Source: Amycolatopsis rifamycinica (GTDB lineage: Bacteria > Actinomycetota > Actinomycetes > Mycobacteriales > Pseudonocardiaceae). Taken from it: a DNA stretch of 64,000 bases. The notes beneath the pieces are model-generated. The model was not told where the DNA came from. It saw only the letters and a list, made by a program, of their open reading frames with translations, and searched no databases. The DNA lies in assembly GCF_000695625.1 (NCBI RefSeq), contig NZ_JMQI01000068.1:62001-126000 (forward strand), written 5' to 3'. Of the stretch, positions 24,901-31,817 are shown in pieces; position 1 is the first letter of the stretch, and the number at the start of each line of letters is the position of its first letter. A program made the position numbers and the translations under genes.

Positions 24901-25350
24901 GGCCGGCCGGTCGCCCCGGGGGGCGCGCTTGTCGCGGACCGGGCGGTCGCCGCGAGGGGTGCGGTCGTCGGCGGGTGGGCGGTCCTCGCGCACCGGGCGG
25001 CCGCCTCGGGGCGCGTGGCCGTCGGGGGGTGGCTGGTCGCCGCGGCGGGGGCGGCCGTCGCGGGGCGGGCCGTCTTCGCGGATCGGGCGCTGGTCGCGGA
25101 CCGTCGCGTCGTCCGGGGCCGGCATCTGGCGCGTCTGGCCGTTGCGGGGTGGCTGGCGGCGGCCGCGCTCCGGGGGCGGAGGCGGCGGCTGACGGCGGCG
25201 GACCGGCGGGGGCCCGTCGCCCCGTTGCGGGGGCGGGGGGCCTTCGCGCCGAGGACGACCCGCACGCTCGGGTGGTAAGCCCGGCTCTCTCTCCAACGCG
25301 TGCCCAATCCTCGGTGCTCTACTCCGGTACCGCGGCCCGGTGCCGCGCAC
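22000..25350 (-). CDS. murJ: Lipid II flippase MurJ (MviN) with very long low-complexity N-terminus
   Basis: MurJ flips lipid II across the membrane for peptidoglycan synthesis. The C-terminal part, beginning near SLAKASGRMAIASLISRITG, has the 14-helix MOP flippase pattern with MPNIIFELLMGGVLASV and YGVIGVSLLTAIMPRMS. About 580 residues precede it. These are Arg/Asp/Pro-rich with an 18-residue repeat of the type RAPRGDRPTPDDRPARDQ, then Pro/Gln/Gly-rich with a 33-residue repeat. The start is uncertain. I use the GTG at 25350 because an earlier start would overlap the upstream DUF6049 gene by 83 bp. The family's core is about 500 residues. Confidence 0.88.
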   Translation of the reverse strand: MRGTGPRYRSRAPRIGHALEREPGLPPERAGRPRREGPPPPQRGDGPPPVRRRQPPPPPPERGRRQPPRNGQTRQMPAPDDATVRDQRPIREDGPPRDGRPRRGDQPPPDGHAPRGGRPVREDRPPADDRTPRGDRPVRDKRAPRGDRPAPAEGPPRGDRPARDQRAPRGDRPTPDDRPARDQRAPRGDRPTPDDRPVRDQRAPRGDRPAQDDRPARGDRAPGDDRPVRDQRAARGTRPGPDDLPPRDQRAPRPAAEEFPARDGGPRGDRPRDDRPRDDRGPHDDRALREDQPPRRVPPPQGGRPPRNAGPAPTRVQPVPPPSGAQPVPPGSPQPGLPSPGQPLSGAQPVAPSVNPQPGLPPHSAGQPGNPQPGLPHGGGQQGNPQPGLPHSGGQPVVPPPGQPLSGAQPVAPSGNPQTGLPPHSGGQPAVPPPGQPLSGAQPVVSPGNPQPGLPPQGGAQPVPGPAPHQGRLPQPAPPSTPPPGNPALGPGTPPPGTPVPPRGRGSRRPAPVRPWQEEATQVQRPPDPEATRFIPRTAGVPMNSRWPVADPDVMRPYDALATQVMPALKGPLVKPRPDGEVQEAPAKAPSLAKASGRMAIASLISRITGFLWKLLLVGAIGQGIANDSFNVANTMPNIIFELLMGGVLASVVVPLLVRSQDDPDGGTAYTQRLITVAFSLLLVGTVVAVIAAPAFTSLYVDSSGKASADLTTAFAYLLLPEIFFYGVFALLSAVLNAKQVFGPTAWAPVINNLVVIFTILVVWIMPGDIDTENVSITDPKVLTLGIGVTGGIVAQALLLVPPLLRSGFRFKWRWGIDKQMKEFGGLALWILGYVAVSQIGYTINTRVLTSGSPGGVTAYSNAWLLFQLPYGVIGVSLLTAIMPRMSRAAADGDHKKLIGDLSYASRISTVMLVPISAVMTVVGGSIGIALFTFGKGTVETAERLGDALAISAFALLPYALVMLQMRVFYAMKDARTPTLIMIVMTLVKVPLLYLCPVLLSPDNVVLGVMMVNALTFVVGAILGQVWLWVTLGNLRSKRVIGVILFTVVASVLGVAAAWVAGKLVPDSFGPTFGAWVKLLLQSIVGIVVSFGVLVALKVEELKPATSRFTRLIKRG
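23860..24990. repeat. In-frame tandem repeats in the murJ N-terminal region
   Basis: About 24620-24990 encodes four or five copies of an 18-residue (54-bp) unit, RAPRGDRPTPDDRPARDQ with variants. About 23990-24320 encodes copies of a 33-residue (99-bp) unit starting SGAQPVAPSGNPQ. All copies keep the reading frame, so they belong to the protein. Boundaries are approximate. Confidence 0.75.
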
Positions 25351-25402
25351 GTGCGGACCAAGGGTAATCGCGAACCGCCCGGAACACTCACAGGCCGAGG
25401 GA

Positions 25403-27553
25403 TCAGCCCACGACGTCGCGTCCCGCGCGGGCGTCCTTGATCCGCCGGTAGATCCGCCGCGAGGCGAGCAGAAGCAGGGCCACACCTGCGGCGACGGTCG
25501 CGATGATGGTGATCGCGCCGTACTCCGTCGACGTCAGTTCGAACCGCGCGGACGACCCGAGCGGGGTACCGGTGGGCGTGCGCAACGACACATCGACGCT
25601 GAACCGGCCGGCCCGCAGCGCCTCCACCGGGAGGAAGTAGTTCTTGCCGCCGCTGGCCGGGAAGAACCGGTCCTGGGCGTCGCCCGGACGCAGGCCGGTG
25701 TTGTTGTCGAGGGCGAACCGGGCGTTGATCCCGACCGGCAGGTCGTTGCTGACGTACACCGGCAGCGGCGAGTTGCCGGACGCCAGCGCGATTGTCTGCT
25801 TCGGCTGCGAGACGGTCACCCGGCCGCTGATCGCGGCCAGCTCGGCCTGGGCGTTCGTGGTCGCCGCGTCCGCGGGCAGCCCCCGCCACGCCGTCGACGC
25901 GCCGCGCAGCTCGGCCAGCCGGACCGGCTCGACGACGTCGTCCGGTTTCACCCGTTTGGTGGGGTCGAGCTGCATCGCCGAGGCCAGCCCGGTGGCCTGG
26001 CCGTCGACACCGGACAGCGTCGAGACGACGCCGGCGTCGACGCCCGTGGCCGGGTCCGGACCGCCGTCGCCGACCGAGCCGGCGGCCTCGGGGGCGGCGG
26101 CGAGCAGCGACGGCAACCCGGTCGCGGTGACCACGCCCGCGGTCAGGAAGTCGCCGACCTGCCGCAGGTAGGTGCCGTACTCCTCGGCCGAGGCGTCCCA
26201 GCGCCGCGGCGGCGCGACCAGCAGGTGGTCCGGCCGCTGCTGGCCCGCGGCCAGGCCGAGCCCGGCGCGGAAGGCGAGGGCGCCGAGGCCGTTCTGGCTC
26301 GCGATCGCCCGCTCGGTCGTCGCGGGCGCGGTGACCGAGCCGGGCACGGTCGGGACGCCGGTCATCGCGGCGGAGATCAGCGAGTCGGTCGGCTGCAGGC
26401 GGACGGTGCTGCCCTGGACGGTGACGCCGCCGCCGGCCGCCGCGGGCGCGAGCTTGCCGGCGTCGGTCAGCACGGTCCGCACCCCGGCCTCGGCCAGCGC
26501 GGCGAGCACCGGCGCGCTGGGCGTGCCGTCCGGCCAGAGCACGCCGGTCTGCGGGGGGACGTCGGTCAGCTGCTGGATGGTCGCGGCGCCGGAGGCGGCC
26601 CGGGTGACCAGGCCGGTGTCGCCGGGCTTGATGCGGGTGAGCGCGTCGAGGTCGGCGTCGGCGAACGGCAGCGCCACCACGCAGCGGCCGGCGACCAGCG
26701 AGCGGACGTCGGACAGCCACGCCTTCGCGGCCTCGGCGCCCTTGCCCTGGACGGTGCCGGTGTCGGTGTGGACGAGGTAGCCGCGCGTCATCGCGTCGAC
26801 GGTCGCGAGCAGGTCCGGGTCGAGCGCGAAGCACATCGACTTCGCGAGGTTTGAGCTGCTCCCCAGGGCCGACGCCGCCGACGTGACCAGCGCGTTCAGC
26901 CGGCCGTCCCCGCTGATTTCGCCGGCCAGCCGGTCGTCGGCCAGCACCACCGGGTTCCCGTACGGCGCCGCGTAGACGTGCGGGATGTTGCCGGTCAGCG
27001 GCCAGAGCAGGGTCATGCTCGGCGCGCCCGCCCGGGTGGTGGCCTGCTTGCCCGGCGCGGCCAGCACCGGCATCAGCATGCTGATCGCGCCCAGGCGCGC
27101 GGGCCCGCCGAACTCCGGCGTGCCGTTGACGTTGACCAGCAGGGGGTAGACGCCGGGGCGGAACCGGTCCGCCCGCGGCCCGGTCAGCGGGACGGTGATG
27201 TTCAGCGGGGCGCTGTGGCCCGGTTCGAGCACGTCGGCGATCGAGGTGAACTCGGTGAGCGGGGTGTCCTTGACGACCACACCGGACAGCACGTCGCCGA
27301 TCCCGCGTTCGGTCGTCGCCCGGTCCCCGACCTGCAGCCGCACCTGCGGCTTGGCGATCCGGCGGTCGCCGGTGTTGGTCACCGTGCCGGTGACGGTCAG
27401 CGTCGTCGACGACGTCGTGATCACCCGCGGGCTGAGCCCGGCCAGGTCGATGCGCAGGCGCGCGCCCTCCTGCGCCTGGGCGACCGAGGCGCCGGCGAGG
27501 GCCGGGACGGCCAGGAACAGGACGGACAGGAAGGTTGCGGCGAACCGCTTCAC
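25403..27553 (-). CDS. DUF6049-family secreted membrane-anchored protein (Rv3909-like)
   Basis: The 716-residue protein has an N-terminal signal peptide (MKRFAATFLSVLFLAVPALAG...QA), a large exported domain and a C-terminal transmembrane helix (ITIIATVAAGVALLLL, about residues 683-700) with a basic cytoplasmic tail. The exported part has beta-sandwich-like blocks (LTVTGTVTNTGDRRIAKPQVRLQVG). It occupies the place of mycobacterial Rv3909 between mutT4 and murJ, so a cell-envelope role is likely. Its biochemical function is not known to me. It overlaps mutT4 by 4 bp and murJ follows. Confidence 0.85.
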   Translation of the reverse strand: MKRFAATFLSVLFLAVPALAGASVAQAQEGARLRIDLAGLSPRVITTSSTTLTVTGTVTNTGDRRIAKPQVRLQVGDRATTERGIGDVLSGVVVKDTPLTEFTSIADVLEPGHSAPLNITVPLTGPRADRFRPGVYPLLVNVNGTPEFGGPARLGAISMLMPVLAAPGKQATTRAGAPSMTLLWPLTGNIPHVYAAPYGNPVVLADDRLAGEISGDGRLNALVTSAASALGSSSNLAKSMCFALDPDLLATVDAMTRGYLVHTDTGTVQGKGAEAAKAWLSDVRSLVAGRCVVALPFADADLDALTRIKPGDTGLVTRAASGAATIQQLTDVPPQTGVLWPDGTPSAPVLAALAEAGVRTVLTDAGKLAPAAAGGGVTVQGSTVRLQPTDSLISAAMTGVPTVPGSVTAPATTERAIASQNGLGALAFRAGLGLAAGQQRPDHLLVAPPRRWDASAEEYGTYLRQVGDFLTAGVVTATGLPSLLAAAPEAAGSVGDGGPDPATGVDAGVVSTLSGVDGQATGLASAMQLDPTKRVKPDDVVEPVRLAELRGASTAWRGLPADAATTNAQAELAAISGRVTVSQPKQTIALASGNSPLPVYVSNDLPVGINARFALDNNTGLRPGDAQDRFFPASGGKNYFLPVEALRAGRFSVDVSLRTPTGTPLGSSARFELTSTEYGAITIIATVAAGVALLLLASRRIYRRIKDARAGRDVVG

Positions 27554-28104
27554 TCGGGGGCTCCCTCAGGGGCGTGCTCGTCTCGTCCGTGGACGTCCGG
27601 GCGCGCGAAAAGTTCCTTGAGCATCTGACTGGCCTTCCGGACGAGCTTGCGCTCGTCGGAGTAGGCGAGTTTGGTCTCCAGCTCGGCCAGCGGGACCCAG
27701 GCCACCTCGGTGACCTCGACGTCTTCGTCCGAGAGCTCGCCGCCGAGCGCTTCGAGCAGGAAGTGGTGCACGGTCTTGTGGATGCGCCGCTTCTCGGCCA
27801 CGAACCAGTAGTCGATGGTGCCCAGAGGCCGCATGACGCGCGCGGAGATGCCGGTTTCCTCCTTCACCTCGCGCACGGCCGTCTGTTCCACCGTCTCACC
27901 GTCCTCGATGTGGCCCTTGGGCAGCGACCACAGCAGTCTGCCGTGCCGGTCGAGCCGGCCGATCAGCACCGCCTGTTCGCGGCCGGGGTCCACCACGAGG
28001 CCACCGGCCGACGTCTCGTCGACCGTGGTCAGGCGCCTTCCGCGCTGACGCCTGCGCCGCCTGCGCGGCTTCGAGGCGCCGGGGCGGCCGGCTGATCCAG
28101 ACAT
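27550..28104 (-). CDS. mutT4: NUDIX hydrolase (MutT4-like)
   Basis: NUDIX enzymes hydrolyse nucleoside diphosphate derivatives. The 184-residue protein has a complete Nudix box, GHIEDGETVEQTAVREVKEETGI in two parts (GHIEDGETVEQ and AVREVKEETGI), near residues 65-87. It begins with a very basic tail (KPRRRRRRQRGRR). It overlaps the DUF6049 gene by 4 bp and is divergent from pcnA, exactly as Rv3908 is in M. tuberculosis. The substrate is not predictable from sequence. Confidence 0.9.
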   Translation of the reverse strand: MSGSAGRPGASKPRRRRRRQRGRRLTTVDETSAGGLVVDPGREQAVLIGRLDRHGRLLWSLPKGHIEDGETVEQTAVREVKEETGISARVMRPLGTIDYWFVAEKRRIHKTVHHFLLEALGGELSDEDVEVTEVAWVPLAELETKLAYSDERKLVRKASQMLKELFARPDVHGRDEHAPEGAPE

Positions 28105-28205
28105 GCTGCGATGCTAGAGCAAACGGTTGCCCCGGTAGGCTGGCTCTCCGTGTCCGTGTCCGGCGGTGCCTGCAGCTATCGCACCTGGAACGTAGTGGGA
28201 TTTTC

Positions 28206-29642
28206 GTGAACGACGTGGTCGAGGAGCAGGTGGTGGAGCTGATGCGGGTCTCCCCACTGGCGGAGGAACTGGCGGAACGGTTCGCCAGGGCGGGGCACCG
28301 GCTGTACCTCGTGGGCGGCAGCGTGCGCGACGCGCTGCTCGGCCGCCGCTCCGAAGATCTCGACTTCACCACCGACGCCCGGCCCGACCGGGTGCTGAAG
28401 ATCGTCAGCGGCTGGGGCGACGCGGTCTGGGACGTCGGGATCGCCTTCGGCACGGTCGGCGTGACGAAGAAGGGCACGCAGCTCGAGATCACGACGTTCC
28501 GCGCCGACAGCTACGACCGCGTCGGCCGCAATCCCGAGGTCACCTTCGGCGACAGCATCGAGGGTGACCTGCTGCGCCGCGACTTCACGGTCAACGCGAT
28601 GGCCGTCGAGCTGGCGTCCAAGACGTTCATCGACCCGCACGACGGGCTGAGCGCGCTCCGGGAAAAGGTCCTGGACACCCCGGCGACGCCGCAGGAGTCG
28701 TTCGCCGACGACCCGCTGCGGATGCTGCGGGCCGCCCGCTTCGCCGCGCAGCTGGGCTTCACCGCCGCGCCGCGCGTGGTCGACGCGATGACGTCGATGG
28801 CCGAAGAGATCGACCGGATCACCGCCGAGCGGGTGCAGGCGGAGCTGTCGAAGCTGCTGCTGGCCGACGACCCGCGGCCAGGGCTGGAGCTGCTGGTCGG
28901 CACCGGCCTGGCCGATCGCGTGGTGCCCGAGGTGTCCGGCATGCGGCTGGCGATCGACGAGCACCACCAGCACAAGGACGTCTACCAGCACTCGCTCACC
29001 GTGCTCGCCCAGGCGATCGACCTGGAGAAGACCCACGAACCGACGTCCGGGCCCGATCTGGTCCTCCGGCTGGCGGCACTGCTGCACGACGTCGGCAAGC
29101 CGGCGACGCGGGAGTTCCAGCCGGGCGGCGGCGTCAGCTTCCACCACCACGAGGTGGTCGGCGCGCGGATGGCCCGCAAACGTTTGCGGGCGCTGAAGTT
29201 CTCGAAGGAGATCGTTGACGACGTCTCCCAGCTCGTGTTCCTCCACCTGCGGTTCCACGGGTACGGCAAGGGTGAGTGGACGGATTCGGCGGTGCGCCGG
29301 TACGTCACCGACGCCGGGCCCTTGCTGACCCGGCTGCACAAGCTGGTCCGCGCCGACTGCACCACCCGCAACCGCCGGAAGGCCGCGGCGCTGCAGGCGA
29401 CCTACGACGACCTCGAAGCCCGGATCGCCGCGCTCAAGGCCAAGGAGGACCTCGACCGCGTGCGGCCGGACCTCAACGGCGAGCAGATCATGGAGCTGCT
29501 CGGCCTCAAGCCGGGGCCGGACGTGGGGAAGGCGTGGAAGTTCCTCAAGGAGCTGCGCCTGGACCGGGGGCCGCTGGAGCACGACGAAGCGGTCGCCGAG
29601 CTGAAGAAGTGGGCCGCGGAAAACGGCGTCGGGGACGCGTGA
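28206..29642 (+). CDS. pcnA: CCA-adding tRNA nucleotidyltransferase
   Basis: The enzyme adds or repairs the 3' CCA end of tRNAs. The 478-residue class II protein starts at a GTG and shows the nucleotidyltransferase head LVGGSVRDALLGRRSEDLDFTTDARPD, split as VGGSVRDALL and EDLDFTT with the DxD metal site. It has the RRDFTVNAMAVEL motif, RMLRAARFAAQLGF and an HD domain (LLHDVGKPATRE). A CGCAAACGTTTGCG palindrome occurs inside the gene at about 29173-29186 as part of the RKRLRA codons. It is divergent from mutT4. Confidence 0.94.
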   Translation: MNDVVEEQVVELMRVSPLAEELAERFARAGHRLYLVGGSVRDALLGRRSEDLDFTTDARPDRVLKIVSGWGDAVWDVGIAFGTVGVTKKGTQLEITTFRADSYDRVGRNPEVTFGDSIEGDLLRRDFTVNAMAVELASKTFIDPHDGLSALREKVLDTPATPQESFADDPLRMLRAARFAAQLGFTAAPRVVDAMTSMAEEIDRITAERVQAELSKLLLADDPRPGLELLVGTGLADRVVPEVSGMRLAIDEHHQHKDVYQHSLTVLAQAIDLEKTHEPTSGPDLVLRLAALLHDVGKPATREFQPGGGVSFHHHEVVGARMARKRLRALKFSKEIVDDVSQLVFLHLRFHGYGKGEWTDSAVRRYVTDAGPLLTRLHKLVRADCTTRNRRKAAALQATYDDLEARIAALKAKEDLDRVRPDLNGEQIMELLGLKPGPDVGKAWKFLKELRLDRGPLEHDEAVAELKKWAAENGVGDA

Positions 29643-29645
29643 GCC

Positions 29646-30953
29646 GTGGCGGGCGGGGGCAGCTTCCTGGTGGCGCTGCTGAGGCGCGGCGCCCCCGCGA
29701 TCGCCACCGCCACGAGTGAGCTGCCGGACGAGATCGCCGACCCGGCCCCGATGCACGCGCTGCGACGCATCTCGCGGATGTCGGGCCCGATCGACCCCAC
29801 CGAGCGCGACGGGCTGCTGCTGCGGGCGACCCGGTACGTCGTGCTCATCCCGCTGGCCTACCGGCTGCTCGCGGTGCCGGGCCAGTTCGGCGTCTACGTC
29901 CTCCAGCACGGCGCGACCGGGCTGCTGCCGGTCGCCGTGTTCACCCTGCTGTCGGTGGCGCTGAACGTGGCCGGCTTCCGCTGGATGTTCCGCTCGGCGC
30001 CGTTCAGCGGCCGGAACGCCGGGAAGCTGCTGGCCGTCGACCTGGCCTTCACCGTGCTCTCGCCGCTGGTCATCGCGGCGACCGTGCCGACGCCGGCGTA
30101 CTTCGACGCGCTCGCGGTCACCAGCGTCCACCTCTACGGCGAGATCGGCCTGCTGACGCTCGCGCTGGGCCTGCCGAGCGGCGTGGTGTTCGGCCTGATC
30201 GGCTTCCCGCTGCGAATGCTGGCGAACTGGCTGAACACCGGCGGCTTCCTGGTCGCGGCCGCGTTCTCGACGTACTCCGTCCTGCTCGCGGAGCTGTTCC
30301 TGGCCACCGCCGCGCTGGTGCTGACCGGCCTGGGCACGCGCCTGGCGCTGGCCTACGGCACCCGCAACGGCCGGCTGGCCGAGCGCGCCCAGCAGCACCG
30401 GAGGCTGCACGACACCGTGCTGCAGACGCTGGAGGCGATGGCGCTGTCCGGCCCCGGCGACCCCGAAGAGCGCCTGGTCGAGATCCAGCGGCTGGCCCGG
30501 GCCCAGGCGATGGAGATCCGGCACACGATCGAGACGGCGGCGTCCGAGGGGGCCGAGGCCGGCGCGCGGCCGCTGGGCGAGAAGCTCGCCGCGCTCGCCG
30601 CCGAAATGGCCCGCGACGGCCTGCGCGCCCAGCTCGTGGTGGCCGAGCTGGACGACGACACGCTGTCGGAGGTCCGCCAGATCGCCATCCGCGACGCCGT
30701 CCGCGAGGCGATGCGGAACACGATGAAGCACTCGGGGACCGACCGGGTGGTGGTCCGCGTCGAAGAGCGCGACGGCGGCATCGCGGTGATCACCCGCGAC
30801 CACGGCAGCGGGTTCGACAAGGCCGATCACCCGGCCGGGTTCGGGATCAGCGAGTCCATCACCGCGCGGCTGGCGGAGGTCGGCGGGACGTCGCTGGTCG
30901 AGTCGGGACTCGCCGGGGGCGGCACGCGGGTGACGTTGTGGGTCCCGTTCTGA
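29646..30953 (+). CDS. Orphan membrane sensor histidine kinase
   Basis: The 435-residue protein has six or so transmembrane segments in residues about 60-235 (for example LLPVAVFTLLSVALNVAGF and IGLLTLALGLPSGVVFGLIGF). A dimerisation helix with the phospho-acceptor candidate HDTVLQ (about residue 256) follows. An HATPase_c domain has an N-box-like REAMRNTMKHSG, a G1-like DHGSGFD and GFGISESI. It belongs to the NarL-type (HisKA_3) kinase class. No response regulator lies beside it. The GTG at 29646 is 3 bp after pcnA; an ATG at 29751 is an alternative start. The signal is unknown. Confidence 0.8.
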   Translation: MAGGGSFLVALLRRGAPAIATATSELPDEIADPAPMHALRRISRMSGPIDPTERDGLLLRATRYVVLIPLAYRLLAVPGQFGVYVLQHGATGLLPVAVFTLLSVALNVAGFRWMFRSAPFSGRNAGKLLAVDLAFTVLSPLVIAATVPTPAYFDALAVTSVHLYGEIGLLTLALGLPSGVVFGLIGFPLRMLANWLNTGGFLVAAAFSTYSVLLAELFLATAALVLTGLGTRLALAYGTRNGRLAERAQQHRRLHDTVLQTLEAMALSGPGDPEERLVEIQRLARAQAMEIRHTIETAASEGAEAGARPLGEKLAALAAEMARDGLRAQLVVAELDDDTLSEVRQIAIRDAVREAMRNTMKHSGTDRVVVRVEERDGGIAVITRDHGSGFDKADHPAGFGISESITARLAEVGGTSLVESGLAGGGTRVTLWVPF

Positions 30954-30965
30954 TATCTCCTGACC

Positions 30966-31817
30966 ATGACCTCGATCGAGCCGCTCACCGACGCCCTCGC
31001 CGCCTACCGCGCCGGTGACCGCGACCAAGCCGCCGAACTCGCCGCCCAGGCCGGGCGCGCCGGCTCCACGCTGGCGGACGAACTGCGGGCCTACCTGGCC
31101 GGGGACGGCTCGGCGCCGGTGTACGACCAGCCGAGCGCGTTCACCGCGTTCATCCGCGGCGGCGGCAACGTCGAGCTGTACCGGGCGCTGAGCGCCGAGC
31201 TGGCCGCGCGGTACGACAGCGCGAAGCCGGAGTCGCTGCTCGACCTCGGCTGCGGTGACGGCCTCGCCGTGGTGCCCGCCCTGGACCAGGCGTCGCACCT
31301 CCCGCCGCGGATCGACCTGGTCGAACCGTCGGCCGCGCTGCTCGAAGGCGTCCACGAGCGGGTGCCGTCGGCCCAGTGCTGGCAGTCGACCGCCCAGGAC
31401 TTCCTGGCCCGCGACGACCTCGGCTGGGACTTCGTCCAGTCGACGTTCGCCCTGCAGTCCATCGAGCCGGAGCAGCGCGCCGAGGTGCTGCGCACGCTCC
31501 AGCCGCGCACCGGGACGCTGGTGATCGCCGAGTTCGACGTCCCCGAGTTCGAAGAAGGCTCGCCGGAGCACCTCCGATCGCTCGTCGAGCGCTACGAACG
31601 GGGCGTGGCCGAGTACGGCGAAGACGCCTCGCTCGTCGCCCAGGGCTTCCTGCTGCCGGTGCTGCTCGGGATCGTCTCCGGGCAGCAGCGGACGAACTGG
31701 GAGCACCCGGCCGCGGCCTGGGCCGAGCAGCTGACGACGGCGGGCTTCACCGACGTCGGCGTCTCCCCGCTCGCCGACTACTGGTGGTCGCCCGCCGTCC
31801 TGATCACTGCCTGCTGA
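30966..31817 (+). CDS. Class I SAM-dependent methyltransferase
   Basis: The 283-residue protein has a Rossmann-type SAM site SLLDLGCGDGLAVVPALD (about residues 90-107), the acidic strand end IDLVEPSAALLEG and FVQSTFALQSIEPEQRAEVLRTL. The N-terminal 50 residues are Ala-rich helices. It begins 12 bp after the kinase gene and ends overlapping, tail to tail, the last gene of the minus-strand toxin module by 14 bp. The substrate is unknown. Confidence 0.82.
   Translation: MTSIEPLTDALAAYRAGDRDQAAELAAQAGRAGSTLADELRAYLAGDGSAPVYDQPSAFTAFIRGGGNVELYRALSAELAARYDSAKPESLLDLGCGDGLAVVPALDQASHLPPRIDLVEPSAALLEGVHERVPSAQCWQSTAQDFLARDDLGWDFVQSTFALQSIEPEQRAEVLRTLQPRTGTLVIAEFDVPEFEEGSPEHLRSLVERYERGVAEYGEDASLVAQGFLLPVLLGIVSGQQRTNWEHPAAAWAEQLTTAGFTDVGVSPLADYWWSPAVLITAC

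Noticed and set aside
29173..29186. CGCAAACGTTTGCG as an operator inside pcnA
   Set aside because: It encodes RKRLRA within a conserved part of the enzyme, so chance codon choice is the simpler explanation. It is kept only as a note under the intergenic copy.
28176..31706. An 1176-codon minus-strand open frame opposite pcnA, the kinase and the methyltransferase
   Set aside because: Three recognisable genes on the plus strand explain the region; the antisense product shows no family pattern.
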